Numbered from the stretch's first letter, positions 31,889-41,901 are shown. The stretch is 64,000 nucleotides of DNA from Solibacillus sp. FSL H8-0523 (GCF_038051985.1 NZ_CP150291.1:248001-312000), one strand, 5' to 3'. Notes: generated by a model from the letters alone, not told the origin. Made by a program: numbers and translations.

Positions 31889-34081
31889 GTGAAAAACAGA
31901 AAAATTCACCTCCAGCTTGTGCTGATGTTTATTGTCGCGTTTGCGTTGGCGGTGATCTTTACAGAGGGCACACGTTATTTTGGCAAATCGTACTATGAAT
32001 CGAATTCGTTTGATGCAGAAGCTACCGAATATATGGATCAGTTGGCCCGTAACGTATTAGCGCCTTTAACGGAAGAGGATTTTGAGAAAGTGCTAGCGGT
32101 AACACCAGATGAAATTACCCGTTACCGGTTGTACTACGGTTCGTTAGCAGAGCAAATTCAAAATATAAAAGATCAATATGCCAGCGATATAGATGGAGCA
32201 GAGGATGAGGATGTTTTAAAGGCGCTCAAGCAAGAGCGTGATGCTAAAATTGCGGACATCCAAAAAAACTTTGATGATGACGACTACGTAAAACAAAAAA
32301 TAGTAGTAATTAAGCAGCGGGCCGTTGCAGAGATTTTAGAAGATCAACAGCGTGGGCTACGTCAATTTAAATCGAATAACACGTATTACGCGTATGATTT
32401 TTATAATGCAAAAAAAGAAGAGCATTTTACAAAAGGTGAGATTGATAAAGCCGCTGTTTATGAAAAAGAACTTACGCCCAATGAATTACCCAATGTCACA
32501 CGCTATATTAACTTAAATGAGTATGAGCAGGTCGGCTATTTAGATAAAACCTATACAATTGAAAAAGACCTGTCAGAGGTATCAGGAAAGATTACGATTC
32601 CAAAATCGATGCTCGCGAAGTCAGGGCTAGGCAATGACCTAAAAGCCTTTACCATTGCGAAGTTTGTGTATTATTGCATTGTGCTACTAGGGATTGTTTG
32701 CCTGATTTTGGCAATAAAGGTTGTGAAAGTTGGACGTAAAAGCTTTCTGATTGAAAATGGACTACGTAACAGATTAGATCGTTTACCGGTAGATGTACAA
32801 ATTGCCCTTACAGCTTTTGTCGCGTACATCACCTCGTTATTCATTTCTTCGATGACGTATCTTGCAAGGTCTATCGCCTATTACTTGGCGGATTCTTATT
32901 ACATCGACTTAATTGAAAATATTCTCTTAGTGCTCGTGACATACGGATTGTTTGTGGCGATGGTGTATTTCATTGCTTGGACATGGGAACGTGTGAAGTG
33001 CTATGACAGCTTCGAACAACTATGGGCAGAGACATTTTTAGCGAAGTTTATGAAGACCGGTGTTTCGATGTTCGAAAACCGTTCAGTAGGCATGCAGTCA
33101 TTAATTTTACTGATCATTATTTTCCTTGGAGGCTTTGGCTTTGCTATTCCTCTAGTGACTGGATCGTTCGGGGCATTTATGTTCTATGTGTTTTTATTCT
33201 TTGTCTTCTTTATACCGGCGCTGTTTCTATTCATGCGTCGTATGGGCTACCTAAACCGAATCATGAAGCATACAGAGGATATGGCACACGGGCGTTTAAC
33301 GGAAAATATTAAAGTGAAGGGGAAATCACCATTAGCAAGACATGCCGAGAATTTAAACGGCTTGCGTGAAGGCGTGCGTACAAGCTTAAACGAGCAGGCG
33401 AAAAGTGAGCGTTTAAAAACGGAGCTCATCACAAATGTCAGCCATGATTTACGTACACCGTTAACATCAATTATTACGTATACAGACTTATTGAAAAACC
33501 CTGACCTTACAGTAGAAGAACGTACTAAATATATCGAAATACTGGATGCGAAATCGAATCGTTTGAAAACGCTTATTGAAGATTTGTTTGAAGTATCAAA
33601 AATGGCGAGTGGGAATATCGAAATTAGTAAACAGCGTATTGACCTTGCACAACTGTTGCAGCAGGCGGCGGGGGAGCATGAAGAGGATTTTGCGAAGTCG
33701 AACTTAGATCTGCGTGTGGCGATTAGCGAGCAACCGATTTATGCCTATGTGGATGGCCAAAAATGGTGGCGTGTCATTGATAACTTGATCGTCAATGCAC
33801 GTAAATATTCATTAGAAGGTACGCGTGTTTATGTGAACTTAAAAGTAAACAACGGCAATGCGGAGTTAACTGTGAAAAACGTTGCCAAATATGAATTAAA
33901 CGAAGATGCAACCGAATTAATAGAGCGCTTCAAGCGTGCTGACACATCACGTCATACGGAAGGCTCAGGGCTTGGCCTTGCGATTGCCCAGTCAATCGTG
34001 GATTTACACGGCGGGCAATTAGATGTTTCGATTGACGGCGATTTGTTTAAAGTAACAGTGCTTGTAAGAGCAGAGAATTAA
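31889..34081 (+). CDS. Large membrane sensor histidine kinase, 730 residues
   Basis: GTG start after GAGGAGG. One membrane span (about residues 10-28) is followed by a roughly 220-residue external region with a charged helical segment, then about six more spans (residues 258-450), a HAMP-like linker, the H-box NVSHDLRTPLTS with His519, and the ATPase domain (DNLIVNARKYS; ERFKRADTS; GSGLGLAIAQS). The G1-box motif D.G.G is not evident, replaced by VKNVAKY, as is usual in a Firmicute group of VanS-like kinases. The many spans suggest sensing within the membrane, for example of a transporter or an antimicrobial. Partner is the regulator at 31061. Confidence 0.88.
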   Translation: MKNRKIHLQLVLMFIVAFALAVIFTEGTRYFGKSYYESNSFDAEATEYMDQLARNVLAPLTEEDFEKVLAVTPDEITRYRLYYGSLAEQIQNIKDQYASDIDGAEDEDVLKALKQERDAKIADIQKNFDDDDYVKQKIVVIKQRAVAEILEDQQRGLRQFKSNNTYYAYDFYNAKKEEHFTKGEIDKAAVYEKELTPNELPNVTRYINLNEYEQVGYLDKTYTIEKDLSEVSGKITIPKSMLAKSGLGNDLKAFTIAKFVYYCIVLLGIVCLILAIKVVKVGRKSFLIENGLRNRLDRLPVDVQIALTAFVAYITSLFISSMTYLARSIAYYLADSYYIDLIENILLVLVTYGLFVAMVYFIAWTWERVKCYDSFEQLWAETFLAKFMKTGVSMFENRSVGMQSLILLIIIFLGGFGFAIPLVTGSFGAFMFYVFLFFVFFIPALFLFMRRMGYLNRIMKHTEDMAHGRLTENIKVKGKSPLARHAENLNGLREGVRTSLNEQAKSERLKTELITNVSHDLRTPLTSIITYTDLLKNPDLTVEERTKYIEILDAKSNRLKTLIEDLFEVSKMASGNIEISKQRIDLAQLLQQAAGEHEEDFAKSNLDLRVAISEQPIYAYVDGQKWWRVIDNLIVNARKYSLEGTRVYVNLKVNNGNAELTVKNVAKYELNEDATELIERFKRADTSRHTEGSGLGLAIAQSIVDLHGGQLDVSIDGDLFKVTVLVRAEN

Positions 34082-34086
34082 CGAAG

Positions 34087-34118
34087 AGCTACAGCGAGAA
34101 ATCTTGCTGTAGCTTTTT
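34087..34118 (+). terminator. Terminator of the two-component operon
   Basis: AGCTACAGC / GCTGTAGCT followed by TTTT. Confidence 0.88.
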
Positions 34119-34189
34119 CCGTGCTTCTTGTGAATCATCTATAGTACAATAGCAACTAACTAAAAAATGACAAAATAGGAGCACAAGTT

Positions 34190-35260
34190 ATGCGAATTTT
34201 ATTAGGTATCTTTGCCATTGCCATTTATGGTGGGATTACGTTTTATCTTGGCTGGAATTTACGCGCATGGCTTAATTCATTGCAAGTATTTCGTTGGCCG
34301 ATTTTATTTTGGAGTGTGTTATTTTTAACTTCGTTTGGTTATTTCATAGGAAAGCTGCATGTACTGTTAACACCGCTCACTGTGCTGGGCAGTTACTGGA
34401 TGTTCTTTTTACAATACGGGCTTATGCTATGTATGATCGCGAATATTATTGTGTTTTTTACACCGCTTTCGACAAAGTTTGTTGGTACAGGCGCGGTTGG
34501 AATTTTACTTGTGTTATTAGCTGTAGGGACGTACTTTGCGTATACACCAGTTGTGCGTCAGGCAACGATTACGATTGATAAGCCGGGCGAGGACATGCGT
34601 GTTGTGCTCGGTTCAGATTTTCACTTAGGATTGTTGTCTGGTAAGGGGCATTTGGAGAAATTTGTTGCCTTATCAAATGAACATGAGCCCGATTTAGTAT
34701 TACTGGCGGGGGATATTGTCGATGATAGTCCGCAACGCTTTATTGATAAAGGGATGGGCGAGGTTATGGAAAGCCTACAATCTACTTACGGGGTTTACGG
34801 AATTTTAGGCAATCATGAATATTACGGCAATGAAATTCCTGAATTTAAACAGGCGATGAAGGAGTCAAATGTTGAAATTTTAATGGATGAAACGCTTCTG
34901 ATTGGGGATAGGTTTTATTTAACAGGGCGCGAGGATTTGACGAATAAAAAGCGTTTAGCGCTCAGTGCGTTGCAGCCGGAAAACAAAGAGTTACCGTGGT
35001 TTGTCATGAATCATACACCAGATGATTTGGACGAGCCCGCAAACCTTGGGGTCGATTTCCATGTGTCGGGCCATACGCATAAAGGGCAAATGTGGCCAAA
35101 TCAGTATATTACCAAGAAGATTTTTGAGCTGGATTATGGGCATCGCCAGAAGGAACAAATGCATGCGCTTGTTTCAAGTGGCTTTGGCTTTTGGGGCCCA
35201 CCGACGCGTATTGGTAGTCAATCGGAGCTCTGGGTCATTGATATTCAGTTCAACAAATAA
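34190..35260 (+). CDS. Membrane-anchored metallophosphoesterase (YkuE-like)
   Basis: A 356-residue protein. Four hydrophobic segments occupy the first about 115 residues (near 3-20, 34-50, 56-85 and 95-115). The calcineurin-type phosphoesterase domain follows, with SDFHLG (metal Asp-His), AGDIVDD (bridging Asp), GNHEYYG (Asn-His), NHTPDDL (His) and SGHTHKGQ (His pair). All five metal-binding blocks are present. Relatives hydrolyse phosphodiesters, sometimes lipid-linked such as lipid A precursors or membrane phospholipid headgroups; the substrate here is not known. Single-gene unit with a terminator in front and a bidirectional hairpin behind. Confidence 0.88.
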   Translation: MRILLGIFAIAIYGGITFYLGWNLRAWLNSLQVFRWPILFWSVLFLTSFGYFIGKLHVLLTPLTVLGSYWMFFLQYGLMLCMIANIIVFFTPLSTKFVGTGAVGILLVLLAVGTYFAYTPVVRQATITIDKPGEDMRVVLGSDFHLGLLSGKGHLEKFVALSNEHEPDLVLLAGDIVDDSPQRFIDKGMGEVMESLQSTYGVYGILGNHEYYGNEIPEFKQAMKESNVEILMDETLLIGDRFYLTGREDLTNKKRLALSALQPENKELPWFVMNHTPDDLDEPANLGVDFHVSGHTHKGQMWPNQYITKKIFELDYGHRQKEQMHALVSSGFGFWGPPTRIGSQSELWVIDIQFNK

Positions 35261-35315
35261 ATTGTGAACAGAATCAGGCTTTTAATGCTTATTTTGTTTT
35301 ATGAGTATAATTTAT

Positions 35316-35353
35316 AAAAAACGTCAAATTTGTGAAATGATTTGGCGTTTTTT
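35316..35353. terminator. Hairpin terminator after the phosphoesterase gene
   Basis: AAAAAACGTCAAAT / ATTTGGCGTTTTTT. Confidence 0.85.
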
Positions 35354-35453
35354 GTTTGTCTATGCATGAAGTTATATTGTAAAAAATGGATATATAACCT
35401 ATATTAAGAGTTAAAATGACGGAAAATTCAAATTGATCAAGAGGGGTGAAAAA

Positions 35454-36746
35454 GTGTTTTTTTCTAAAAAGAAAGCTTCTGCAACAAAGGGTGAAGAAGT
35501 AGATTTGCAGCATGTTGGGATTTTTATTAAAGATCCAGGTCGTTTAGTACAGATGCAAATTATTGGTTTAAACCTGGAAGACCTACAATTAATACGTACA
35601 TTAAAGCCACATGTAGAAGTACGTATTTTGGAGGTGGTCCAGGCTTTTTATTCAACCATCGAGACGGTTCCACAATTTCGTGACACAATCAGCAAGAACA
35701 GCTCGTCCGAACGTTTACGTCAAACATTGCGTCATCATATTATCGAGATGCTAGAAGGGCGGATCGACGAAAAATATTTAGAAAATAGACGGAAAGTATC
35801 GTTAATGCATGTGCGTATTGGACTTTCAACAAAGTGGTATTTAGCGGCCTTTCAAAAGCTAGAGGCGAGTTTGCGTAACGTTGTTTATTCTCTTAATTAC
35901 CATTCTGAACAAAAGCAAAAAATGATTGATGCCATTGGACGCATCTGTAATTTTGAACAACAGCTCGTATTAGAGGAATATGAGCTTGTTTCAGCAGCCA
36001 TTCAACAGCAGCAACAACAAGAAGTGAAGGAAGAAGTTAAGTCGATTGTTGGCGACATTTCACGTGATTTGGAGCATCAATCGCGCGAGACCAATAATAC
36101 GGTTTTCACGATGATTGACCATACAAAAAAGGTGGATCATTATGTACATAATAGTATCGAGGCTGCGACAGGTACGAAACGGGCATCTCAAGAAGGTTAT
36201 GAGCAAATGCTACACATTACGAAACAGTCGAATGAAATCAATGATAAAACGATAGAAATGTCCCATAAGGTAGAGGCATTAAATACGTCATCCAACGAAA
36301 TTTATGCGGTCATCGAAATCGTAAAGGGCATTGCAGGGCAAACGAATCTGCTGGCATTAAACTCAGCGATTGAGGCAGCGCGCGCGGGTGAGCATGGTAA
36401 GGGCTTTGCGGTTGTTGCCGATGAGGTGCGGAAACTAGCAGATCAAACGAAAACATCGGTCGAACAAATTGCTGGTTTAATTTCGGATTCAGGCAATGTC
36501 ACAAACGAAGTAATCGAAGCGATTCATCACATTCAGCTGCTTGTACAAAATGGAATTTCACAAAATGAACAATCGCTCGTAGCTTTTGAAAAAATTTCAT
36601 CAGCCGTCGATTCAACGATTGAGGATTTTAGTCATGTGGGAAAACAGGTGCGAGAACTAAATGGTGTTGTAGAAACGATTGGCGAATCAACTAAATCACT
36701 AGAGCATGCCGCCACGAAATTAGAAGAAACCATTCAGACACTATAA
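35454..36746 (+). CDS. hemAT: HemAT-like globin-coupled methyl-accepting chemotaxis protein
   Basis: Start at GTG 35454 after AAGAGGGGTG. About 430 residues, matching HemAT of Bacillus. Residues 30-190 form a protoglobin/globin sensor with the [19 protein letters not shown] helix that contains the proximal haem His. The rest is a cytoplasmic signalling domain with no membrane span; the hairpin [45 protein letters not shown] is the canonical tip that contacts CheA and CheW. It binds oxygen at haem and steers motility or otherwise signals to CheA. No che genes are in this window. Confidence 0.92.
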   Translation: MFFSKKKASATKGEEVDLQHVGIFIKDPGRLVQMQIIGLNLEDLQLIRTLKPHVEVRILEVVQAFYSTIETVPQFRDTISKNSSSERLRQTLRHHIIEMLEGRIDEKYLENRRKVSLMHVRIGLSTKWYLAAFQKLEASLRNVVYSLNYHSEQKQKMIDAIGRICNFEQQLVLEEYELVSAAIQQQQQQEVKEEVKSIVGDISRDLEHQSRETNNTVFTMIDHTKKVDHYVHNSIEAATGTKRASQEGYEQMLHITKQSNEINDKTIEMSHKVEALNTSSNEIYAVIEIVKGIAGQTNLLALNSAIEAARAGEHGKGFAVVADEVRKLADQTKTSVEQIAGLISDSGNVTNEVIEAIHHIQLLVQNGISQNEQSLVAFEKISSAVDSTIEDFSHVGKQVRELNGVVETIGESTKSLEHAATKLEETIQTL

Positions 36747-36751
36747 TAATA

Positions 36752-36798
36752 AAAAAAGCACAAAGCCCTTTTCAATACGAAAAGCTTTGTGCTTTTTT
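36752..36798. terminator. Convergent terminator
   Basis: AAAAAAGCACAAAGC / GCTTTGTGCTTTTTT, shared by the hemAT-like gene and the AIM24-like gene. Confidence 0.92.
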
Positions 36799-36810
36799 AG
36801 TTGCTAATTA

Positions 36811-37608
36811 TTATTTATTAAACATATCAAACAGTCCGCCGATACCGCCTTCACCTGCGTTTTGACCGCCGCCACCTTTAGAAACCGGGGCAGCTGCGAA
36901 GACGCGGCTTGCTAAACGGCTAAATGGTAGTGATTGCACCCAAACCGTACCAGGACCTGAAAGCGTTGCGAAGAATAAGCCCTCACCGCCAAATAGGGCT
37001 GTTTTTACACCGCTTACCATTTCAATATCGTAGTTTACGTCTTGCGTCATCGCGACTAAGCAGCCTGTATCGATTCGTAAAGTTTCTCCAGGCTGTAGGT
37101 TCCTTTTATAAATCGTACCGCCCGCGTGAACGAAGGCCATGCCATCACCTTCAAGCTTTTGCATGATAAACCCTTCACCACCGAAGAAGCCAGCCCCTAA
37201 TTTACGCTGGAATTCCACGCCTACAGACACACCCTTTGCCGCCGCTAAAAAGGCATCCTTTTGACAGATGATTTTGCCGTTAAATCGGCTTAAATCCATT
37301 GGGATAATCTTCCCTGGGTACGGTGCGGCAAAATACACTCTGCGCTTGCCTGTCCCTTCGTTTGTGAACGTTGTCATGAAGAGACTTTCGCCTGTGACTA
37401 AACGTTTTCCTGCGCCAAGTAATTTACCCATTAGACCAGAGCCTTGGTTTTTAGAACCATCTCCGAAAATCGTTTCCATGCGAATGCGGTCTTCCATCAT
37501 CATTAAGCTTCCTGCTTCTGCAACGACCGTTTCTTGTGGATCTAATTCGATTTCAACAAATTGCATATCGTCTCCGTGTAGTACGTAATCGATTTCGTGG
37601 TTTTTCAT
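36811..37608 (-). CDS. AIM24 / TIGR00266-family protein
   Basis: A 265-residue soluble protein with an ATG after AAAAGGGG. It has repeated Gly-rich beta turns ([69 protein letters not shown]) typical of the AIM24 double-stranded beta-helix family, and ends in a flexible Gly-rich tail with [12 protein letters not shown]. Members are widespread in bacteria and mitochondria; a scaffold or tellurium/phage-shock-associated role has been suggested, but the biochemical function is not settled. Single-gene unit. Confidence 0.87.
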   Translation of the reverse strand: MKNHEIDYVLHGDDMQFVEIELDPQETVVAEAGSLMMMEDRIRMETIFGDGSKNQGSGLMGKLLGAGKRLVTGESLFMTTFTNEGTGKRRVYFAAPYPGKIIPMDLSRFNGKIICQKDAFLAAAKGVSVGVEFQRKLGAGFFGGEGFIMQKLEGDGMAFVHAGGTIYKRNLQPGETLRIDTGCLVAMTQDVNYDIEMVSGVKTALFGGEGLFFATLSGPGTVWVQSLPFSRLASRVFAAAPVSKGGGGQNAGEGGIGGLFDMFNK

Positions 37609-37821
37609 GATTTCTATCCCCTTTTAATAAACTATTTCTATAAGTTACGTTTTACTGCATAAGAAGTTTCAAAAAATTATATTCTGCTAAATAAATTTTT
37701 ATGAGGACTAGTCAATTAAAAGTGTGCATTTAATATGGAAGGTCATTCTTTTAAAGAAAAAGAGGTATTAAAGAGAGAATGTCGAATAATAAGAGTAAAA
37801 TAGGTATTGTGGGGTGTGGAG

Positions 37822-39300
37822 ATGGAACTGGTGAATTTTATTGGTGGGCAATGGATAGAAAGTAAAAATTTGCAAATGATGCCTGTGATGAATCCGGCAA
37901 ATGGGGAGCAGTTAGGAATGGTTCCGCTTTCGACGAAGGAGCAGGTGGATTTGGCGGTGCAACATGCCAAACAAGCACAAAAACAGTGGTCGCTCATTCC
38001 GGCGCCAAAGCGTGCGGAATATTTATATGAGATTGCCTTTAAATTGAAAGAGAAAAAAGAACATTTGGCACAGACGCTAACAAAGGAAATGGGCAAAGTT
38101 ATTGAAGAAGCACGCGGTGAGGTACAAGAAGGTATTGATATGGCGCTCTACATGGCAGCAGAAGGTAGACGCTTATTTGGAGAAACGGTCCCTTCTGAAT
38201 TACCAAACAAATTTGCGATGAGTGTACGTGCGCCGATTGGGGTAGCAGGACTGATCACACCGTGGAACTTCCCAATCGCTATTGCTACGTGGAAAGCGTT
38301 TCCAGCACTTGTAGCGGGAAATACCGTTGTGTGGAAGCCGTCAAATGAAACGCCGTTTATGGCATATGAGCTGGCAAAAATTTGCGAGGAAGTCGGCTTA
38401 CCAGCGGGCGTATTAAATGTGGTTTTTGGCACAGGACCAACTGTTGGAACGGCGATGATTGAGCATCCAGATATTCGCGTCATTTCGTTTACTGGCTCTA
38501 CAGAAACGGGCAGTAAAGTTGCGGAACTCGGTGGCAAGCATTTAAAGAAGATATCACTTGAAATGGGTGGGAAAAATGCAGTCATTGTCATGGATGATGC
38601 CGATTTAGATTTAGCGCTTGAGGGGATTTTATGGAGTGCATTTGGAACAGCGGGTCAGCGCTGTACGGCATGTAGCCGCGTTATTGTGCATAAAGATGTG
38701 AAAGCGGAACTTGAATCGCGTTTAGTAGAAGCGGCGAAAAGTTTAACGATTGGTGACGGCTTAGACCCAGCAACAAAGGTAGGGCCAGTCATTAATAAGG
38801 CTGCACTTGAAAAGATCAACCATTATGTGCAAATCGGCAAGCAGCAAGGGGCTACGCTACTTACAGGCGGTGATATTTTAGCGGAAGGTGCACTTGCGAA
38901 TGGCTATTATTTCGCACCAACGATTTTTACGAATGTTGAAGCTGATAGTATTTTGGCGCAAGAAGAAATTTTCGGCCCGGTCATTAGCATTATTGAAGTG
39001 GATAGCTTAGAACAGGCGATTGACGTTAATAACGGCGTGAAATTTGGCTTATCAAGCTCGATTTTCTCGCAAGATGTGAATACGATTTTCAAAGCACAGC
39101 AATTACTTGATACAGGGATTGTCTATGTGAACGCGGGGACAACGGGTGCTGAAATTCACTTGCCGTTTGGTGGCACGAAAGGTACGGGCAATGGTCACCG
39201 TGATTCAGGTCAGGCGGCGCTTGATGTGTATACAGAATGGAAAAGTATTTACGTAGATTACAGTGGGAAATTGCAACGCGCGCAAATCGATAATGCATAA
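37822..39300 (+). CDS. Aldehyde dehydrogenase, probable aminoadipate-semialdehyde dehydrogenase
   Basis: Start at ATG 37822 after GGGGTGTGGAG. A 492-residue NAD(P)-dependent aldehyde dehydrogenase: TPWNFPIAIATWK (cofactor loop), FTGSTETGSKVAE (Rossmann G-box), LEMGGKNA (catalytic Glu) and FGTAGQRCTACSR (nucleophilic Cys), with the EIFGPVISI block near the end. The next gene encodes lysine 6-dehydrogenase, whose product cyclises to piperideine-6-carboxylate; the natural partner is the dehydrogenase that oxidises alpha-aminoadipate semialdehyde to alpha-aminoadipate. The substrate is inferred from context. A repeat A copy separates it from the next gene. Confidence 0.85.
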   Translation: MELVNFIGGQWIESKNLQMMPVMNPANGEQLGMVPLSTKEQVDLAVQHAKQAQKQWSLIPAPKRAEYLYEIAFKLKEKKEHLAQTLTKEMGKVIEEARGEVQEGIDMALYMAAEGRRLFGETVPSELPNKFAMSVRAPIGVAGLITPWNFPIAIATWKAFPALVAGNTVVWKPSNETPFMAYELAKICEEVGLPAGVLNVVFGTGPTVGTAMIEHPDIRVISFTGSTETGSKVAELGGKHLKKISLEMGGKNAVIVMDDADLDLALEGILWSAFGTAGQRCTACSRVIVHKDVKAELESRLVEAAKSLTIGDGLDPATKVGPVINKAALEKINHYVQIGKQQGATLLTGGDILAEGALANGYYFAPTIFTNVEADSILAQEEIFGPVISIIEVDSLEQAIDVNNGVKFGLSSSIFSQDVNTIFKAQQLLDTGIVYVNAGTTGAEIHLPFGGTKGTGNGHRDSGQAALDVYTEWKSIYVDYSGKLQRAQIDNA

Positions 39301-39364
39301 TCGCGCGTCAAGCGTCTCATTTATTAAGTTTTTAAAAGAAAGTATAAAATTTCACTGTTATAAA

Positions 39365-39488
39365 GGTGTCTAGGCTAAAGCGCCAGCTGCTCGAGGCACT
39401 TCAGAATGCTCTACACGTGGCAAGCACGTTAGGAGCCTTCTTCCAGTGCTTTTCGCAGCTTAAAGGGCGCTTTAACGCTTTTCTTACT
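39365..39488. repeat. Dispersed repeat A, copy 5
   Basis: GTGTCTAGGCTAAAGCGCC ... GGGCGCTTTAACGCTTTTCTTA. Outer arms TAAAGCGCC / GGGCGCTTTA are a near-perfect pair; inner AGCTGC pairs with GCAGCT, replacing the AGCCCC/GGGGCT pair of other copies. It lies between two lysine-catabolism genes. Confidence 0.75.
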
Positions 39489-39516
39489 TACTATACAAAC
39501 AAAGGGGTTGTTTTAT

Positions 39517-40689
39517 ATGAAAGTAGTAGTATTAGGTGCAGGTTTAATGGGGAAAGAGGTTGCCCGCGATTTAGTGATGAGTGAGAAAGTGGAACACGTA
39601 TTTTTAGCGGATATATCGATTGAAAAGACGCAGGAATTTGTGGATACACTGGGCTCACGTAAAATTGAAGTTGTGCAAATGGATGCGGAGAATGATACGG
39701 ATTTACGTGAAGTGATTGCGCGCGGGGACGTTGTGGTGAATGCACTGTTTTATGCATTCAATGAAAAAGTGGCTCGCGCGGCAATCGAAGTTGGGGTGCA
39801 TGCGGTTGATTTAGGCGGTCATATTGGTGGGATAACAGAAGCGGTGTTCCAGCTACATGATCTAGCGCAAGCAAATGGTGTGACGATTGTTCCAGATTTA
39901 GGGGTAGCGCCAGGAATGATCAATATTTTAGCGGGCTACGGGGCAACGAAATTAGATACAGTGGAATCGATTAAACTGTATGTCGGTGGGATTCCAACAG
40001 AACCAACGCCACCGCTCCATTACACGCGTGTATTTTCGCTAGATGGTATGTTTGATCATTATACAGAGCCGTCAAAAATGATTCAAAAAGGCGTCTTGTC
40101 TGAAGTGGAATCCTTAACAGGCATTGAGCCGATTTACTTTGAGGAATTTGGCGTATTAGAGGCATTTTATACATCAGGCGGAATTTCGACGTTGTACAAA
40201 ACTTTCCCAAATGTGAAAACACTTGAATATAAAACGATTCGTTATAAAGGGCATGCAGAGAAATTTCAGCTACTTGCTGAGTTAGGCTTTTTAGATAAAA
40301 CAAACACGGTTGAAGTGGGTGGCCATGAAGTAAATGTGCGTGAAGTCACACGTGAGGCGTTAAAGAAAAAGCTGGATTTAGGGAAGAAAGTCGATGCGGT
40401 GCTACTGCGCTCCATTATTGCGGGGGAAAAATCAGAAGAGCAAATTACGTACGAATACGAAATGGTTGTGCGTAAGGATGTAGAAAAAGACGTAACCGCG
40501 ATGGCACGTGCAACGGCGAATACCATTTCGGTTGTCGCGCAAATGATTGGTAATGGTCTCATTACAGAGCGTGGTGTATTTGCACCAGAAGCGGTTGTAC
40601 CGGGGAGCGAATTTATTCAGGAAATGGCAAAGCGCGGTGTCGACATTAAAGAAACGTTACACCGTTCATCGATTATCGTGAAGTGGTAG
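39517..40689 (+). CDS. Lysine 6-dehydrogenase
   Basis: Start at ATG 39517, nine bases after AAAGGGG. A 390-residue protein whose sequence closely follows Geobacillus lysine 6-dehydrogenase as I remember it: N-terminal GAGLMGKEVARDLV (NAD-binding), VNALFYAFNEKVARAAIE.GVH.VDLGGHIG, VPDLGVAPGMINILAGYGA, YVGGIPTEP.PPLHY and LEAFYTSGG.STL. The enzyme oxidatively deaminates the epsilon-amino group of lysine with NAD, giving aminoadipate semialdehyde/piperideine carboxylate. The fold is that of saccharopine dehydrogenase, an alternative name likely in automatic annotation. Neighbouring aldehyde and acyl-CoA dehydrogenases support a lysine catabolic role. Confidence 0.88.
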   Translation: MKVVVLGAGLMGKEVARDLVMSEKVEHVFLADISIEKTQEFVDTLGSRKIEVVQMDAENDTDLREVIARGDVVVNALFYAFNEKVARAAIEVGVHAVDLGGHIGGITEAVFQLHDLAQANGVTIVPDLGVAPGMINILAGYGATKLDTVESIKLYVGGIPTEPTPPLHYTRVFSLDGMFDHYTEPSKMIQKGVLSEVESLTGIEPIYFEEFGVLEAFYTSGGISTLYKTFPNVKTLEYKTIRYKGHAEKFQLLAELGFLDKTNTVEVGGHEVNVREVTREALKKKLDLGKKVDAVLLRSIIAGEKSEEQITYEYEMVVRKDVEKDVTAMARATANTISVVAQMIGNGLITERGVFAPEAVVPGSEFIQEMAKRGVDIKETLHRSSIIVKW

Positions 40690-40699
40690 GTGTGGTCGT

Positions 40700-41890
40700 A
40701 TGAACTTCGAATTTACAGAAGAACAAGTACTTTTACGCAAAACGGTGCGCCAATTTGTGGATGCAGAAATCATCCCTCATATTGCACAGTGGGACGCGAC
40801 AGGTGGCTTTGATCAAGGGATTTGGCAGCGCTTAGCCGAGCTTGGCTTGATGGGTGTTTGTGTACCAGAAAATTACGGTGGCGCGGGCATGGACTATAAT
40901 TCACTTGCGATTGTCTGTGAGGAGCTAGAGCGCGGCGATACCGCATTTCGTACGGCGGTGTCTGTGCATATTGGCTTAAATAGTATGACGCTTATGCAGT
41001 GGGGTAGTGAGGCGCAAAAGCAGAAGTATTTAACACCGCAAGCAAAGGGTGAAAAAATCGGTGCGTTTGGTTTAACAGAGCCAGGCGCGGGATCTGACGT
41101 CGCGGCGATGAGCTCGTATGCAACGCGTGACGGAGACTACTATATTTTGAATGGCCAAAAAACATGGATTTCCTTATGTGATGTGGCGGATCATTTTATC
41201 GTGTTTGCTTATACCGATAAAGAAAAGCTGCATCACGGCATTTCTGCCTTTATCGTCGAGCGTGAGTGGGCTGGCTTTAGCTCGAAGGCGATTAAAGGGA
41301 AGTACGGCATTCGCGCGGGCAATACGGGCGAGCTGTTTTTTGAAGATGTAAAAATTCCAGCCGAAAACCTGCTTGGTGAAGAAGGGGAAGGCTTTAAAAT
41401 TGCGATGTCTGCACTCGATAATGGGCGCTTTACCGTTGCAGCGGGTGCAGTTGGTTTAATGCAGGCTTGTATTGAATCAAGTGTGAAGTACTGTCACGAG
41501 CGCGCAACATTTGGCAAGCCGATTGGGGAGCATCAGCTTGTCGGGCAGATGTTAGCGAAAATGGAGGCGGGCTATGAGATGAGCCGCTTACTCGTGTACC
41601 GTGTAGGTGAGCTGAAAAATCAAGGGGTGCGCAATACACGCGAAACGTCACTCGCGAAGTGGCAGGCATGTGACTTTGCCAACAAGGCGGCCGATGATGC
41701 ACTGCAAATCCACGGGGCGTATGGTTATTCGGATGACTATCCGGTCGCACGCTATTTACGTAACTCGAAGGCACCCGTCATTTATGAAGGCACCCGTGAA
41801 ATTCATACAATCATGCAGGCGGATTATGTCTTAGGAAAGCGCAAGGATAAAAAATTGCGTTGCATGCTACCGAGCTGGCCATTTGAATAA
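40700..41890 (+). CDS. Acyl-CoA dehydrogenase
   Basis: A 396-residue flavoprotein, starting 10 bases after lysine 6-dehydrogenase. Family signatures: FGLTEPGAGSDVAAMSSYA (FAD/substrate loop), TWISLCDVADHFIVFAYTD, GKYGIRAGNTGELFFEDVKIP, QIHGAYGYSDDYPVARYLRNSK and VIYEGTREIHTIMQADYVLG, the last containing the catalytic Glu of short-chain type enzymes. Within this cluster it could act on glutaryl-CoA or a branched acyl-CoA arising from aminoadipate, but the usual glutaryl-CoA dehydrogenase hallmarks cannot be proved by eye. The sequence ends in KKLRCMLPSWPFE, slightly shorter than many relatives. Confidence 0.87.
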   Translation: MNFEFTEEQVLLRKTVRQFVDAEIIPHIAQWDATGGFDQGIWQRLAELGLMGVCVPENYGGAGMDYNSLAIVCEELERGDTAFRTAVSVHIGLNSMTLMQWGSEAQKQKYLTPQAKGEKIGAFGLTEPGAGSDVAAMSSYATRDGDYYILNGQKTWISLCDVADHFIVFAYTDKEKLHHGISAFIVEREWAGFSSKAIKGKYGIRAGNTGELFFEDVKIPAENLLGEEGEGFKIAMSALDNGRFTVAAGAVGLMQACIESSVKYCHERATFGKPIGEHQLVGQMLAKMEAGYEMSRLLVYRVGELKNQGVRNTRETSLAKWQACDFANKAADDALQIHGAYGYSDDYPVARYLRNSKAPVIYEGTREIHTIMQADYVLGKRKDKKLRCMLPSWPFE

Positions 41891-41901
41891 GCATTTCATG
41901 T

